Positions 33,631 through 41,085 are shown, counted from the stretch's first letter. The stretch: 41,378 nt of DNA from Mucilaginibacter sp. (GCA_028288285.1 JAQBNZ010000158.1:1-41378), one strand, 5' to 3'. The notes: a model not told the origin generated them from the sequence alone. A program made the numbers and translations.

Positions 33631-33688
33631 TTTTGTCCTGTGATAATGAAAAGCCAAAACTTACTCCACTATTTATGACAGGACATTA
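33631..33688. repeat. 58-bp palindromic repeat, copy B (upstream of hsdM)
   Basis: Counterpart of 26461-26518, in the same orientation, 52 of 58 positions identical. Arms TTTTGTCCTGT and ACAGGACA are kept; the far end reads ACATTA instead of ACAAAA. Together with copy A it flanks the whole 7.1-kb restriction operon. On the minus strand the middle holds GTTTTG, close to a -7 element, so the arms could frame a promoter. Confidence 0.7.
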
Positions 33689-33851
33689 CAAAATAATTTA
33701 AAAAGTTATTAATAAAACTGGCAATTTTTTGATAGTAACTTATTTTTGTATATATGATTAATAATGCATGGTTAATCGTAAAAAAAATGAATTTTCAGCT
33801 ATGTGCAGAGTTATGAAAAATCAGTTAAATCAAAAAATCGGTCGTAGATAG

Positions 33852-33885
33852 CCCACAATTCTACCTCCGATAACGTAGTCGTGGG
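33852..33885 (+). promoter_or_regulatory. Structured leader upstream of the polymerase-like gene
   Basis: Nested complementary arms, CCCAC (33852-33856) with GTGGG (33881-33885) and CTAC (33861-33864) with GTAG (33875-33878), sit 15 bp before the ATG. This could be an RNA structure that limits translation, or a DNA hairpin used in replication. The rest of 33689-33851 is AT-rich and shows a perfect -7 match TATTTTTG at 33741-33748. Confidence 0.4.
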
Positions 33886-33900
33886 GCAAGAAAAGTGAAA

Positions 33901-35151
33901 ATGAATTTTATATTACAAAACGAAGTCTATTACAAAATCTTAAATGAAGTTCGTACACCCAAGGGGCGAATTTCTGAACCTCGTTATCAAAAGTACTTTT
34001 ATGTACTACATTACATTAATCGTTGCAAGTTATTTGACGCAGATGATTATGAAACAGGAGTACCGATGTATTACCCTGTATTAGAAGAAATCCTGATGCT
34101 TAAATCGGGTAAGGTCAGTGAAGTTCTACAATGGTTTGTATCTAACAAAATCATAGTCAAGAAAAAAAACTATTCTAAGGGTAGAAGCAGTTCATTGTAC
34201 AAACTTCATCCACTGATTGAAAAAAAGCTGATAGACCATATTAGTATTTCAGCAAGCGAATCCAGATTGGTAAAGAAAATTGAGCTATTTCACCAGAAAA
34301 AAAGTTTTGAGTGCAAAATTACTGACCATCAAAGGCACCTTATTAGCGACAACCTAACAATTAGTGATGAAGGTGTAGCTTATTTGCTTGAAAAGTATCC
34401 CAACCTTGAAGGGGAGCAAGAGGTCAATTATTCTGACGTAAATGCAAAGGACTACTTTTTAATATTAACTTACCTTGGGGAGAAATATTGTAGAAGAGCT
34501 GAGAGCACTAAGCGTATATATTCTACATTAACAAGTATGCCAAGTCATTTTAGAAAATGTCTACTTTTAAATGGCAAGCCGCTACTTACCATTGATTTGA
34601 AGAATGCTCAGATTTTACTTAGTGTGCCGCAGATTATCGCTAAATACAAAGCAATATGTGGAGCTACTGCTATTATACCGAATGACATTTTAATGTTTAA
34701 AGAGCTTGCCGAAAAAGGCGAATTTTATGAACATGTTGCATTTAATGCAGGAATAGACATTAGTACACTAAAGAAACGGGAGGCTTTTAAAGAGAAGTTT
34801 TTTAAACAAATTTGGTATTCTAAGATGAGGTCATGGAGTTCAAACCTTAAAAGAAGTTTTATAGATGACTTTCCTTGTGTTTGGGAGGTTATCAAGAATA
34901 TAAAACTTGATGATTACAAAAGGTTTTCAGTGAATCTGCAACAATTTGAGGCGCAGATTTTTATTGATGAAGTGCTGGCAGAGCTATATAAACGCAACAT
35001 AACTGCACTTTCAATACACGACTCAATCGTCACAACTAACATTGATGACCTGTTTACTGCTGAGATGATTTTAAAAGATGCTTTGATAAAGCATGGTTTG
35101 AATCCAACTTGTAAAATTGAAGGGGAAGACAGCATTAGGAAGGCATCATAG
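33901..35151 (+). CDS. Putative family-A-polymerase-like protein with N-terminal winged-helix region
   Basis: 416 residues from ATG 33901; a GTG at 33895 is possible. The N-terminal part (about 40-115, with EEILMLKSGKVSEVLQWFVS and SSSLYKLHPLI) looks like a winged helix. From about 205 the chain follows the palm order of DNA polymerase I: motif A LTIDLKNAQILLS (D232); AEKGEFYEHVA (helix after A); motif B KREAFKEKFFKQIWY (residues 291-305, R and K four apart, then F and Y); motif C LSIHDSIVTT (H373, D374). The fingers are short and no exonuclease domain is present. I do not know a named family with this exact layout. It may replicate the element after excision. Confidence 0.6.
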   Translation: MNFILQNEVYYKILNEVRTPKGRISEPRYQKYFYVLHYINRCKLFDADDYETGVPMYYPVLEEILMLKSGKVSEVLQWFVSNKIIVKKKNYSKGRSSSLYKLHPLIEKKLIDHISISASESRLVKKIELFHQKKSFECKITDHQRHLISDNLTISDEGVAYLLEKYPNLEGEQEVNYSDVNAKDYFLILTYLGEKYCRRAESTKRIYSTLTSMPSHFRKCLLLNGKPLLTIDLKNAQILLSVPQIIAKYKAICGATAIIPNDILMFKELAEKGEFYEHVAFNAGIDISTLKKREAFKEKFFKQIWYSKMRSWSSNLKRSFIDDFPCVWEVIKNIKLDDYKRFSVNLQQFEAQIFIDEVLAELYKRNITALSIHDSIVTTNIDDLFTAEMILKDALIKHGLNPTCKIEGEDSIRKAS

Positions 35152-35373
35152 AAACATGCATATGCTGGCTGTAGTTGGCACATGGCGGCAAACCTCTAAT
35201 TGTCATGCAAGTGTCAAATCATGTTTTTTGGTGTATTTTTATTTGCTATAATTATTCATGTAAACTATTGGAAGTTAGGTTGTTGAGGAGGATGTGAAAG
35301 TAAATTTATCTTGCTGGTTTTTAGAGTGTTTTGCAGTTTTTTATTCCCATTTTTTTACTATTCTTTTGTTGTT

Positions 35374-35790
35374 ATGAACAAAAAAAAACACGGTAGGGCA
35401 GGGCAAGGCGGCACCTGTACCAACCCAAACAAACCTATAATATTTGAATTAGCAGCAATTGCAGGTTTGTTTTTTAATGAAGAGGGTATACAAGAATTAT
35501 TTGAACATGACATGCTGCATCTTGCAGAGGTAAGGACAATTGATAACGAAAGAGCTGACATTATAGTTGGTTTATCAATTGCGACAAGCGATTATTTTGA
35601 ATTAAGTTTTGTTTTAACTACTACCAGAGGAATCGAACGGTTCAGTATTTACGATGAGATTGAGAATTTGGAAAGTTTTCATCTAAAAAGATGGATGCAC
35701 ATTGTGCTGTGTGATGAGGGTAGGAAGTCAAGTTTGATTAATTCTTTTCCGGAAGATTATAGTTTCGATAGCAACCTGTTTTTAGCTTAA
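35374..35790 (+). CDS. Hypothetical protein near the right end of the element
   Basis: 138 residues from ATG 35374; an upstream Met at 35311 would add a hydrophobic leader that lacks a cleavage pattern. The N-terminus is basic and Gly-rich (MNKKKHGRAGQGGTCTNPNK). The remaining body, with ELFEHDMLHLAEVRTIDNER and DYFELSFVLTTTRGIERFSI, is an unrecognised alpha/beta arrangement. It follows the polymerase-like gene by 222 bp on the same strand. Possibly a small accessory of the element's maintenance module; unknown function. Confidence 0.5.
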   Translation: MNKKKHGRAGQGGTCTNPNKPIIFELAAIAGLFFNEEGIQELFEHDMLHLAEVRTIDNERADIIVGLSIATSDYFELSFVLTTTRGIERFSIYDEIENLESFHLKRWMHIVLCDEGRKSSLINSFPEDYSFDSNLFLA

Positions 35791-35936
35791 TTTTTTACGG
35801 AGATAGTGATACCTTCGAATTTTTCAAAAAAATTCAAAAAAAATTTTGACACTATCTCGCTGCGAGGCGCCCCCCACAAGGGGGGCTACGTCTGTAGGGG
35901 ATACGGTGGGGAGGGAGCCGGGGGAGGGTTATGACA
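35791..35936. other. Structured non-coding region, candidate origin
   Basis: Three nested or adjacent features occur in 140 bp. A 9-bp perfect inverted repeat is GAGATAGTG (35800-35808) with CACTATCTC (35850-35858), spanning an A/T tract that itself contains GAATTTTT/AAAAATTC. A 7-bp hairpin GCCCCCC/GGGGGGC lies at 35869-35886 with a 4-nt loop. A run of G-tracts follows at 35897-35928. The GC-rich block stands out within an AT-rich element and follows the polymerase-like gene and one small gene. Confidence 0.5.
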
Positions 35937-35961
35937 TTAACAACATTATAATAATTACTAT

Positions 35962-36078
35962 TTGAAAATAAATCTATTTAAAGCAACTCTTAAAGAATTG
36001 TACGAAAGGACGATTGGACATATAATTTATTGGGACAATGCATTAATTAAGGTTGTTACCGAATATTTAAACCCTTAA
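35962..36078 (+). CDS. Short frame of 38 residues, doubtful
   Basis: TTG start at 35962; residues read LKINLFKATLKELYERTIGH, IIYWDNALIKVVTEYLNP. The composition is protein-like, but there is no ATG and no family match; possibly a fragment of a decayed gene near the element's right end. The remaining sequence to the tRNA (36079-36371) holds only the arm-site repeats. Confidence 0.25.
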   Translation: MKINLFKATLKELYERTIGHIIYWDNALIKVVTEYLNP

Positions 36079-36320
36079 AGATGTGAAGGGTACGCAAATA
36101 TTTTCATAACTGTAGATTAACTGCACTACAATAGGTGCTTCGAAAAAAAAGTATCAGATATACACCTCATCAACTTCGTTAACAAATTTGTAAACAATAT
36201 AAACTATAGACATCAGTATCTAAAAGATAACTAAACTGCCTAAGTTATTGTTGGAGTCGCTTATTTTTCGTATATTGTATGTAATTAATCAAATCAATAA
36301 CCCGGTTTGGTTGCTGTAAA

Positions 36321-36340
36321 ATTTGCAAACATTTGCACGC
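36321..36340 (+). promoter_or_regulatory. Candidate integrase arm-binding sites, right end
   Basis: ATTTGCAAAC (36321-36330) and ATTTGCACGC (36331-36340) are tandem 10-mers in the same orientation as the left-end pair; the second is identical to 15691-15700. Confidence 0.45.
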
Positions 36341-36371
36341 ACATTGAATGAATAAGGAAAGTTACAGGCAT

Positions 36372-36406
36372 AAAAAAAAGGTCTAATTCTTGCGAAAAAG
36401 ACCTTT
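36372..36406 (-). terminator. Element-borne terminator of tRNA-Val
   Basis: On the minus strand AAAGGTC and GACCTTT (36400-36406 with 36377-36383) form a stem followed by a T-run (36372-36377). It lies 4 bp downstream of the tRNA 3' end. Confidence 0.75.
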
Positions 36407-36409
36407 AAA

Positions 36410-36467
36410 TTGGTGGGAGTTACTGGGTTCGAACCAGTGACCCTCTGCTTGTAAGGCAGATGCTCTG
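36410..36467 (-). repeat. attR: 58-bp direct repeat within tRNA-Val
   Basis: Identical to 15519-15576. It forms the 3' part of the intact tRNA gene, which is completed by chromosomal sequence up to 36488. Confidence 0.9.
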
Positions 36468-36488
36468 AACCAGCTGAGCTAAACTCCC
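36411..36488 (-). tRNA. tRNA-Val (anticodon TAC)
   Basis: A complete cloverleaf of 78 nt including the encoded CCA. The acceptor GGGAGTT pairs with AACTCCC, the D arm is GCTC/GAGC, the anticodon arm TCTGC-CTTACAA-GCAGA reads TAC, and the T arm is ACTGG-TTCGAAC-CCAGT. The 3' portion comes from the integrated element and equals attR; the 5' half and promoter are chromosomal, so the gene stays functional. Confidence 0.96.
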
Positions 36489-36540
36489 TTTGGTTCTTCC
36501 CCTAACTTATTAAGCTTTGCGCCCGTTCGTTTTGGGACTG

Positions 36541-36571
36541 CAAATATAGAATTTGCAGCCAATACCTCAAA
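36541..36571 (-). promoter_or_regulatory. Promoter of tRNA-Val
   Basis: On the minus strand TTTG (36568-36571), an exact 19-bp spacer and TATATTTG (36541-36548) match the Bacteroidota consensus fully, about 52 bp before the tRNA 5' end. Confidence 0.75.
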
Positions 36572-36846
36572 AAATATTTTAAAATATTTTTAACTGGTAC
36601 ATATACAGCATGTTGTATTTACCTTGTATGGCAGTTTCTTGTCTTATATGTTAGTGGATCTTAATTTCTTTTCTATTCATACAGTAGTACAGCGGTCAAA
36701 AGATCGAATTAATTGGTGTTAGCACATAATTTGCACAAAAGTGTAACATAATCTTAAAAAGCCAACTTCGGTTAAAAGAATGCGTATAAAGTGGAAGAAC
36801 TGTTTAGGAAGTTCTAAATTTGTTTTCCCTAATGCTAATTTAACTA
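36572..36846. other. Intergenic region right of the element
   Basis: No gene seen. TAAATTTG at 36815-36822 is a perfect -7 match 24 bp before the ATG at 36847 and is the likely promoter of that gene. Confidence 0.45.
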
Positions 36847-37347
36847 ATGACTAATATACAAAGGGTCAATCTGTCATGGCTTGCACTGGCTATGACAGCC
36901 CCTGAATATGCAAATGAACGATACTATTATGATGCTGTAACGGAATTATTCTTTTACACCAAGTATATTGATAATACAGTGGCTTTATATACATTCCTTG
37001 ATTATCCCTTATCAGAAAGAGAATACAACGACATAAGTGTAAGGCTTGAATTAATTGATGAGGAAGCTTGTGAAATCGTTGAAATTCCCCGCTTCAGTGT
37101 TCAGGAAAAGATAGCTACCCAGCTTGATTTTTTGTGTAAGATTGAAAACGGTTACAACCTAAACGATTTAGTAACAGCAGTTGTAAACCAGAACGATGAT
37201 TATAGAATGGTACTTGATATCGTTTTAAATGAAAATAGTGATTATGCCTCCATGGCACCATTTTGGGAGGAGTTTAAACTCAAAACTGTATTTACCTCTA
37301 TTAACCGCTTTACCAGCAAGGTTGGTATAGAATTGAAATTCGATTAG
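36847..37347 (+). CDS. Hypothetical protein
   Basis: 166 residues, acidic and soluble. It begins MTNIQRVNLSWLALAMTAPE and contains RYYYDAVTELFFYTKYIDNT, CEIVEIPRFSVQEKIATQLD and a C-terminal helix EEFKLKTVFTSINRFTSKVG. The EIPRFSVQEKIATQLDFLC part slightly recalls the UPF0158 pattern, but I cannot assign it. No domains, signals or catalytic residues are evident. It is the first chromosomal gene to the right of the element. Confidence 0.65.
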   Translation: MTNIQRVNLSWLALAMTAPEYANERYYYDAVTELFFYTKYIDNTVALYTFLDYPLSEREYNDISVRLELIDEEACEIVEIPRFSVQEKIATQLDFLCKIENGYNLNDLVTAVVNQNDDYRMVLDIVLNENSDYASMAPFWEEFKLKTVFTSINRFTSKVGIELKFD

Positions 37348-37397
37348 ACAAATTATTACAATTCAGATAACATATAAGGCTGGCGGGTTAAACTTGC

Positions 37398-37721
37398 TTA
37401 CATAGCTATTTCCTGACCCGGACGAGGGTCTTCAGGCAAAATTTCCATTTCAGGGAAGTCAATATATTCGGCGTACCACTGTATTGCACCCACCACATCC
37501 AGGGCATCATCAGCAGTAATATTAATAGTTTCAAAGGCATATAATTTTTTATCGGCATAACCATAAAGCTGTATTTCGTTGCTATTGGCATGAAATCGCT
37601 CTTCGCTGATACAAAAAACCCTGATCTTTAAACCAGTATCCCTTGAGTGGATAACATCCCGGCAAGCATCATTAGGGTCAGTAGCCAATAAATATACATT
37701 ATGATCCATGTGTTGTAGCAT
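37398..37721 (-). CDS. Hypothetical protein
   Basis: 107 residues from ATG 37721 (MLQHMDHNVYLLATDPNDAC). A longer start at 37766 would translate through the palindrome at 37731-37748, so the shorter start is preferred. The rest, FCISEERFHANSNEIQLYGY, and the acidic tail DFPEMEILPEDPRPGQEIAM are unrecognised. It is convergent with the previous gene. Function unknown. Confidence 0.55.
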   Translation of the reverse strand: MLQHMDHNVYLLATDPNDACRDVIHSRDTGLKIRVFCISEERFHANSNEIQLYGYADKKLYAFETINITADDALDVVGAIQWYAEYIDFPEMEILPEDPRPGQEIAM

Positions 37722-37730
37722 TGTTAGGTT

Positions 37731-37748
37731 TTGATTATATATAATCAA
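37731..37748. promoter_or_regulatory. 18-bp perfect palindrome upstream of a hypothetical gene
   Basis: TTGATTATATATAATCAA is fully self-complementary and lies 10-27 bp before the ATG at 37721, a good position for an operator or leader hairpin. Confidence 0.35.
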
Positions 37749-37973
37749 GTCTATATGATAACTCAATAATAATCAATTGTGTTTCATAAAGTTGAATTTA
37801 AAACCAAAATGGGTAAAATTTCCCCATAATTTGTGAAGCTATTTCTACATACAAAGGCGATATATAATTAAAAAAGTACTTTTAGGCTTAAGCGAGGGCT
37901 TTTTTAAAATGGGCATAACGTTTGAATTGATTTAGTAGCCCTTCCCAAGGGGGTTTTTCATAGGTAGATGTAG

Positions 37974-38009
37974 AGGCCGAAAGACTGCGAGAGTCTTTCG
38001 GCCTTTTTT
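37974..38009 (+). terminator. Orphan terminator, possible 3' end of a small RNA
   Basis: A perfect 13-bp stem AGGCCGAAAGACT/AGTCTTTCGGCCT (37974-37986 with 37992-38004), 5-nt loop and T-run. No plus-strand gene ends upstream (the nearest ends at 37347). Upstream hairpins such as CCCTT/AAGGG near 37939-37952 and a weak -7 element (ATAATTTG near 37826) suggest a short transcript of about 150-180 nt. Confidence 0.75.
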
Positions 38010-38125
38010 GTGTTTTATATTCCTGTTTTTTCTGTACTTCAAATAGCTATACTAATTAGAAAGTAATTTAAAACCAGGGTTAAAATTTGTGCGTAAGTGT
38101 ATAAAAAAATCTAAGCAATCATTAT

Positions 38126-38158
38126 AAAAAGAGGCCCTCATTAATGGGGCCTCTTTTT
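38126..38158 (-). terminator. Bidirectional terminator after the DUF6600 gene
   Basis: AAAAAGAGGCCC (38126-38137) with GGGCCTCTTTTT (38147-38158), 12 bp, T-runs on both strands. Confidence 0.85.
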
Positions 38159-38177
38159 ATATAAAATACTTAATTCC

Positions 38178-39893
38178 TTAAGGGCGAACCGGCCGCGGTG
38201 GGGGTGGCTGCTGCTGTTGTTGATCTTGCTGCTGGCGTTGCTGATCGGCCTGTTGCTGCCTTTGCTGCTGTTGAGCTTGCTGTTGCTGCTGGCGTTGCTG
38301 GTCGGCCTGTTGCTGCCTTTGTTGCTGTTGAGCCTGCTGTTGTTGCTGGCGTTGCTGATCGGCTTGTTGTCTTTGTTGATCGCGTGCCTGTTGCTGCTGT
38401 TGTTGCCTTTGCTGATCCATTTGCTGACGTTGTTGATCACGTGCCTGCTGTTGAGCTTGCTGCATCTGCTGTTGGCGCTGCTGATCGACTTGTTGCCTTT
38501 GCTGCATCTGCTGCTGGCGTTGCTGATCGACTTGTTGCCTTTGCTGCTGTTGAGCCTGCTGTTGCCTTTGCTGCTCGTGTGCCTGTCTTTGTTGATCAGT
38601 CATTTGCTGTTGCTGTGGGTTCTGTTGCTGTCTTTGCTGGTCCCTTGCCTGGCGTTGCTGATCACGAGCTTGCTGTTGTTGCTGGCGTTGCTGATCAGTC
38701 ATTTGTTGATCCCTTGCCTGGCGTTGCTGGTCACGTGCTTGCTGTTGTTGCTGACGTTGTTGATCAGCCATTTGCTGTTGCTGCGGGTTCTGTTGCTGTC
38801 TTTGTTGGTCCCTTGCCTGGCGTTGCTGATCACGTGCTTGCTGTTGTTGCTGGCGTTGGTTATTAATATCAGTAGGCACATTAGCACGGTTGTTATTGTT
38901 TGGATTATTAAGATCGGGCCTGTTAGGTCGGTTGTTTTGTGCCGGTTTAGCTACCCCAGTACGGTTGTTAACACGCACATACCTGCTATCCGGAGTATTT
39001 GATCTTACTTCATTAGCCAATTTTGCGGCATTATCTCTGTTATATACCGGGCCACGGTTGTTATTATTGCCGCCTATACGTTGGTCAGGATTTTGCTGCC
39101 TGTATGCTGCGCCATCAATAACTCTCGCAGGGCGGGCATTGCCAGATTGTCTTACACTCGGCCGGTAAATATTTACCGCATTATTGTTAACGGTATTTGC
39201 CCCGGGGCGGTTTATGTTGTTGATGTTATAAACCCGTATAGGCCTTTGAGTATATCGTTGTATATCTTCACGACGGGGGCCGGCAATGTAGGTGCGGTTA
39301 TTATAAAAAGACGTATTGCGTATAACAGTTGTACCACGATAGATGTTCCTTACTCTTGTAGCAGGTACACAGTAGTTATAAATATTAGGCTGATTAATAT
39401 AGGCATATGGTGCAAATGCCCAATAAGTATCAGGGATATAATAATTACTGCCAAATGAGGCTTCTATGCTTATCTGTGGTGCAAGCGGAGCCCAGCCATA
39501 GTAACCGTTGCCGTTTCTCCAGCTTACCCATGCGGGCGCCCATTCATTGCCGGGTATCCATTCCCATCCGTAGTAATCATCATAATGCCATCTGCCATAG
39601 TGGAAAGTTGCCCACCCCCATGGGTAGTCTGATACCCAGGTGTTTCCATATTCGGTTAAAACCCAATGGCCGTTGGTAACATATGGCCTAAAATCGCCAT
39701 TAACATCGGGTACCCAAACATCGCCATAATTAGGGTCACTTACCCAGGCGCCGTATGGCGATAGCTGATCGTAAAATTCCTGCTCAGATATATATTGGCC
39801 GTTGCCGCCTTGAGCTGTGCTTTTATGTGGGGCAGCCAATATCAGCGCGAATGCTAAAAAGGCCATTCCCCAAAGTTTATTTATATTTTTCAT
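38178..39893 (-). CDS. DUF6600 protein with long Gln/Arg-rich tail
   Basis: 571 residues. A Sec signal peptide (MKNINKLWGMAFLAFALILA) precedes a DUF6600-type domain at about 35-170, rich in W-x-x-G units: GAWVSDPNYGDVWVPDVNGD, HYGRWHYDDYYGWEWIPGNE, APAWVSWRNGNGYYGWAPL. A middle Asn/Arg-rich part (NNRNVINNNA-like) follows, then about 220 residues of Gln-Arg-Ala-Asp repeats (QQQARDQQRQ) to near the end, PPPPRPVRP. The domain is found in exported Bacteroidota proteins of unknown role; the polyQ tail may bind nucleic acid or polyanion. The repeats run 38190-38870 and look prone to length change. Confidence 0.85.
   Translation of the reverse strand: MKNINKLWGMAFLAFALILAAPHKSTAQGGNGQYISEQEFYDQLSPYGAWVSDPNYGDVWVPDVNGDFRPYVTNGHWVLTEYGNTWVSDYPWGWATFHYGRWHYDDYYGWEWIPGNEWAPAWVSWRNGNGYYGWAPLAPQISIEASFGSNYYIPDTYWAFAPYAYINQPNIYNYCVPATRVRNIYRGTTVIRNTSFYNNRTYIAGPRREDIQRYTQRPIRVYNINNINRPGANTVNNNAVNIYRPSVRQSGNARPARVIDGAAYRQQNPDQRIGGNNNNRGPVYNRDNAAKLANEVRSNTPDSRYVRVNNRTGVAKPAQNNRPNRPDLNNPNNNNRANVPTDINNQRQQQQQARDQQRQARDQQRQQQNPQQQQMADQQRQQQQQARDQQRQARDQQMTDQQRQQQQQARDQQRQARDQQRQQQNPQQQQMTDQQRQAHEQQRQQQAQQQQRQQVDQQRQQQMQQRQQVDQQRQQQMQQAQQQARDQQRQQMDQQRQQQQQQARDQQRQQADQQRQQQQQAQQQQRQQQADQQRQQQQQAQQQQRQQQADQQRQQQDQQQQQPPPPRPVRP
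38190..38870 (-). repeat. Coding tandem repeats (Gln/Arg/Ala/Asp)
   Basis: About 680 bp of CAG/CAA-rich imperfect repeats coding units such as QQQQARDQQRQ and QQQADQQRQ. The low complexity also keeps reverse-strand frames open, which are not genes. Confidence 0.8.
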
Positions 39894-40043
39894 GGGTGGT
39901 TCTATAAAAGGTTATAGTGTATAGACTCTATAAAACACAAAACGTTTAAACAATTAATTGTTTTTGAGCCTTGTAATTTATACAACAATAACGTTATTGC
40001 AGATATTTTTAGTCGCGACTACTGAATCTACCCGTTTTTTAAA

Positions 40044-40051
40044 TAATTTTG
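40044..40051 (+). promoter_or_regulatory. -7 box (TAATTTTG) before the oxygenase gene
   Basis: Perfect TAnnTTTG match, 22 bp before the ATG at 40074; no clear -33. Confidence 0.4.
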
Positions 40052-40073
40052 ACTGTTATTTTAAACCACAATT

Positions 40074-41036
40074 ATGAGCACTGTAAATATTCCGCGCCTT
40101 GATCTAAACACATATATAAATGGCTCTGCCGAAGAACGTAAAGCTTTTTCTGACAGCATTGGTAAAGCTTTTAACGAAACAGGCTTTGTAACCATTACAA
40201 ATCATGGCTTAAGTAAAGAATTGATAGATAACCTTTACACGCAGGTTAAAGCACTTTTTGCTTTGCCCGAAGAGGTAAAAAACAAATATGAAATACCTGA
40301 TCTGGCAGGTCAGCGGGGGTATACCGGTAAAAATAAAGAAACTGCCAAAGGTTTTAAAGTGCCCGATTTAAAAGAGTTTTGGCAAATTGGCCAAACCGTT
40401 ACCGGCGATGTACCTGAAAAAGCCGATTACCCGGATAACATTGTTGTAGATGAACTGCCTGAATTTAATACCACAACGCTTGAGGTTTACAAAAAGCTGG
40501 AAAGTGCAGGCAAATATCTGTTACGTGCCATAGCGGTATACCTTGGTTTAAACGAAAATTATTTTGATGATAAGGTAGAAAACGGTAATTCAATACTGCG
40601 TACACTGCATTATTTCCCTATAACCAATCCTGATGCTTTACCCCATGATGCGGTACGTGCCGGTGCGCATGAGGATATTAACCTGATAACGCTGCTTATT
40701 GGTGCCAGTGCCGATGGACTTGAACTGCTAACCCGCGAGAATAAATGGTTCCCGGTTAAGGCTTTTGGTGAGGACCTGGTAGTTAACGTAGGCGATATGC
40801 TGCAGCGTTTAACTAATAACAAGCTAAAATCAACCACACACAGGGTAGTGAATCCACCGCGCGAGGAGATGAAGAATTCCCGTTTTTCGGTACCATTCTT
40901 CCTTCATCCAAAATCAAATATGGATTTGACCAGCCTGCCATCAACCATTGATGCGGAGCACCCTAAACTGTATACAGATATCACCGCCGGTGAGTACCTG
41001 GATGAACGTTTAAGAGAAATAGGATTGAAGAAGTAA
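40074..41036 (+). CDS. Isopenicillin N synthase family 2-oxoglutarate/Fe(II) oxygenase
   Basis: 320 residues with the non-haem dioxygenase layout: N-terminal DIOX_N region (MSTVNIPRLDLNTYINGSAE, ETGFVTITNHGL) and C-terminal double-stranded beta-helix. Iron ligands are visible as H-x-D in GAHEDINLITLLIG and the distal His in KSTTHRVVNPP; the RFSVPFF stretch contains the R-x-S that binds 2-oxoglutarate. Relatives hydroxylate or ring-close small molecules; the substrate cannot be deduced. It is monocistronic with its own terminator. Confidence 0.9.
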   Translation: MSTVNIPRLDLNTYINGSAEERKAFSDSIGKAFNETGFVTITNHGLSKELIDNLYTQVKALFALPEEVKNKYEIPDLAGQRGYTGKNKETAKGFKVPDLKEFWQIGQTVTGDVPEKADYPDNIVVDELPEFNTTTLEVYKKLESAGKYLLRAIAVYLGLNENYFDDKVENGNSILRTLHYFPITNPDALPHDAVRAGAHEDINLITLLIGASADGLELLTRENKWFPVKAFGEDLVVNVGDMLQRLTNNKLKSTTHRVVNPPREEMKNSRFSVPFFLHPKSNMDLTSLPSTIDAEHPKLYTDITAGEYLDERLREIGLKK

Positions 41037-41054
41037 TTTTTATTTCAGATAAAC

Positions 41055-41085
41055 AAGAAAGGCCAGCTTTAAGCTGGCCTTTCTT
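41055..41085 (+). terminator. Terminator of the oxygenase gene
   Basis: AAGAAAGGCCAGCTT (41055-41069) with its complement (41071-41085), an almost uninterrupted palindrome, 18 bp after the stop codon. Confidence 0.85.

Noticed and set aside
26461..33688. The 58-bp repeats as ends of an insertion sequence with transposase
   Set aside because: No transposase lies between them; only the hsd operon and one nuclease-like gene do. The cassette idea is kept only as a hypothesis.
38198..38866. Long plus-strand open frames opposite the DUF6600 gene
   Set aside because: They read as Leu/Ala/Val low-complexity strings created by the Gln-codon repeats on the other strand.
38190..38870. Possible CRISPR-like array from regular repeats
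   Set aside because: The repeats are in-frame CAG/CAA codons without unique spacers. No CRISPR array or cas gene was found anywhere in the window.
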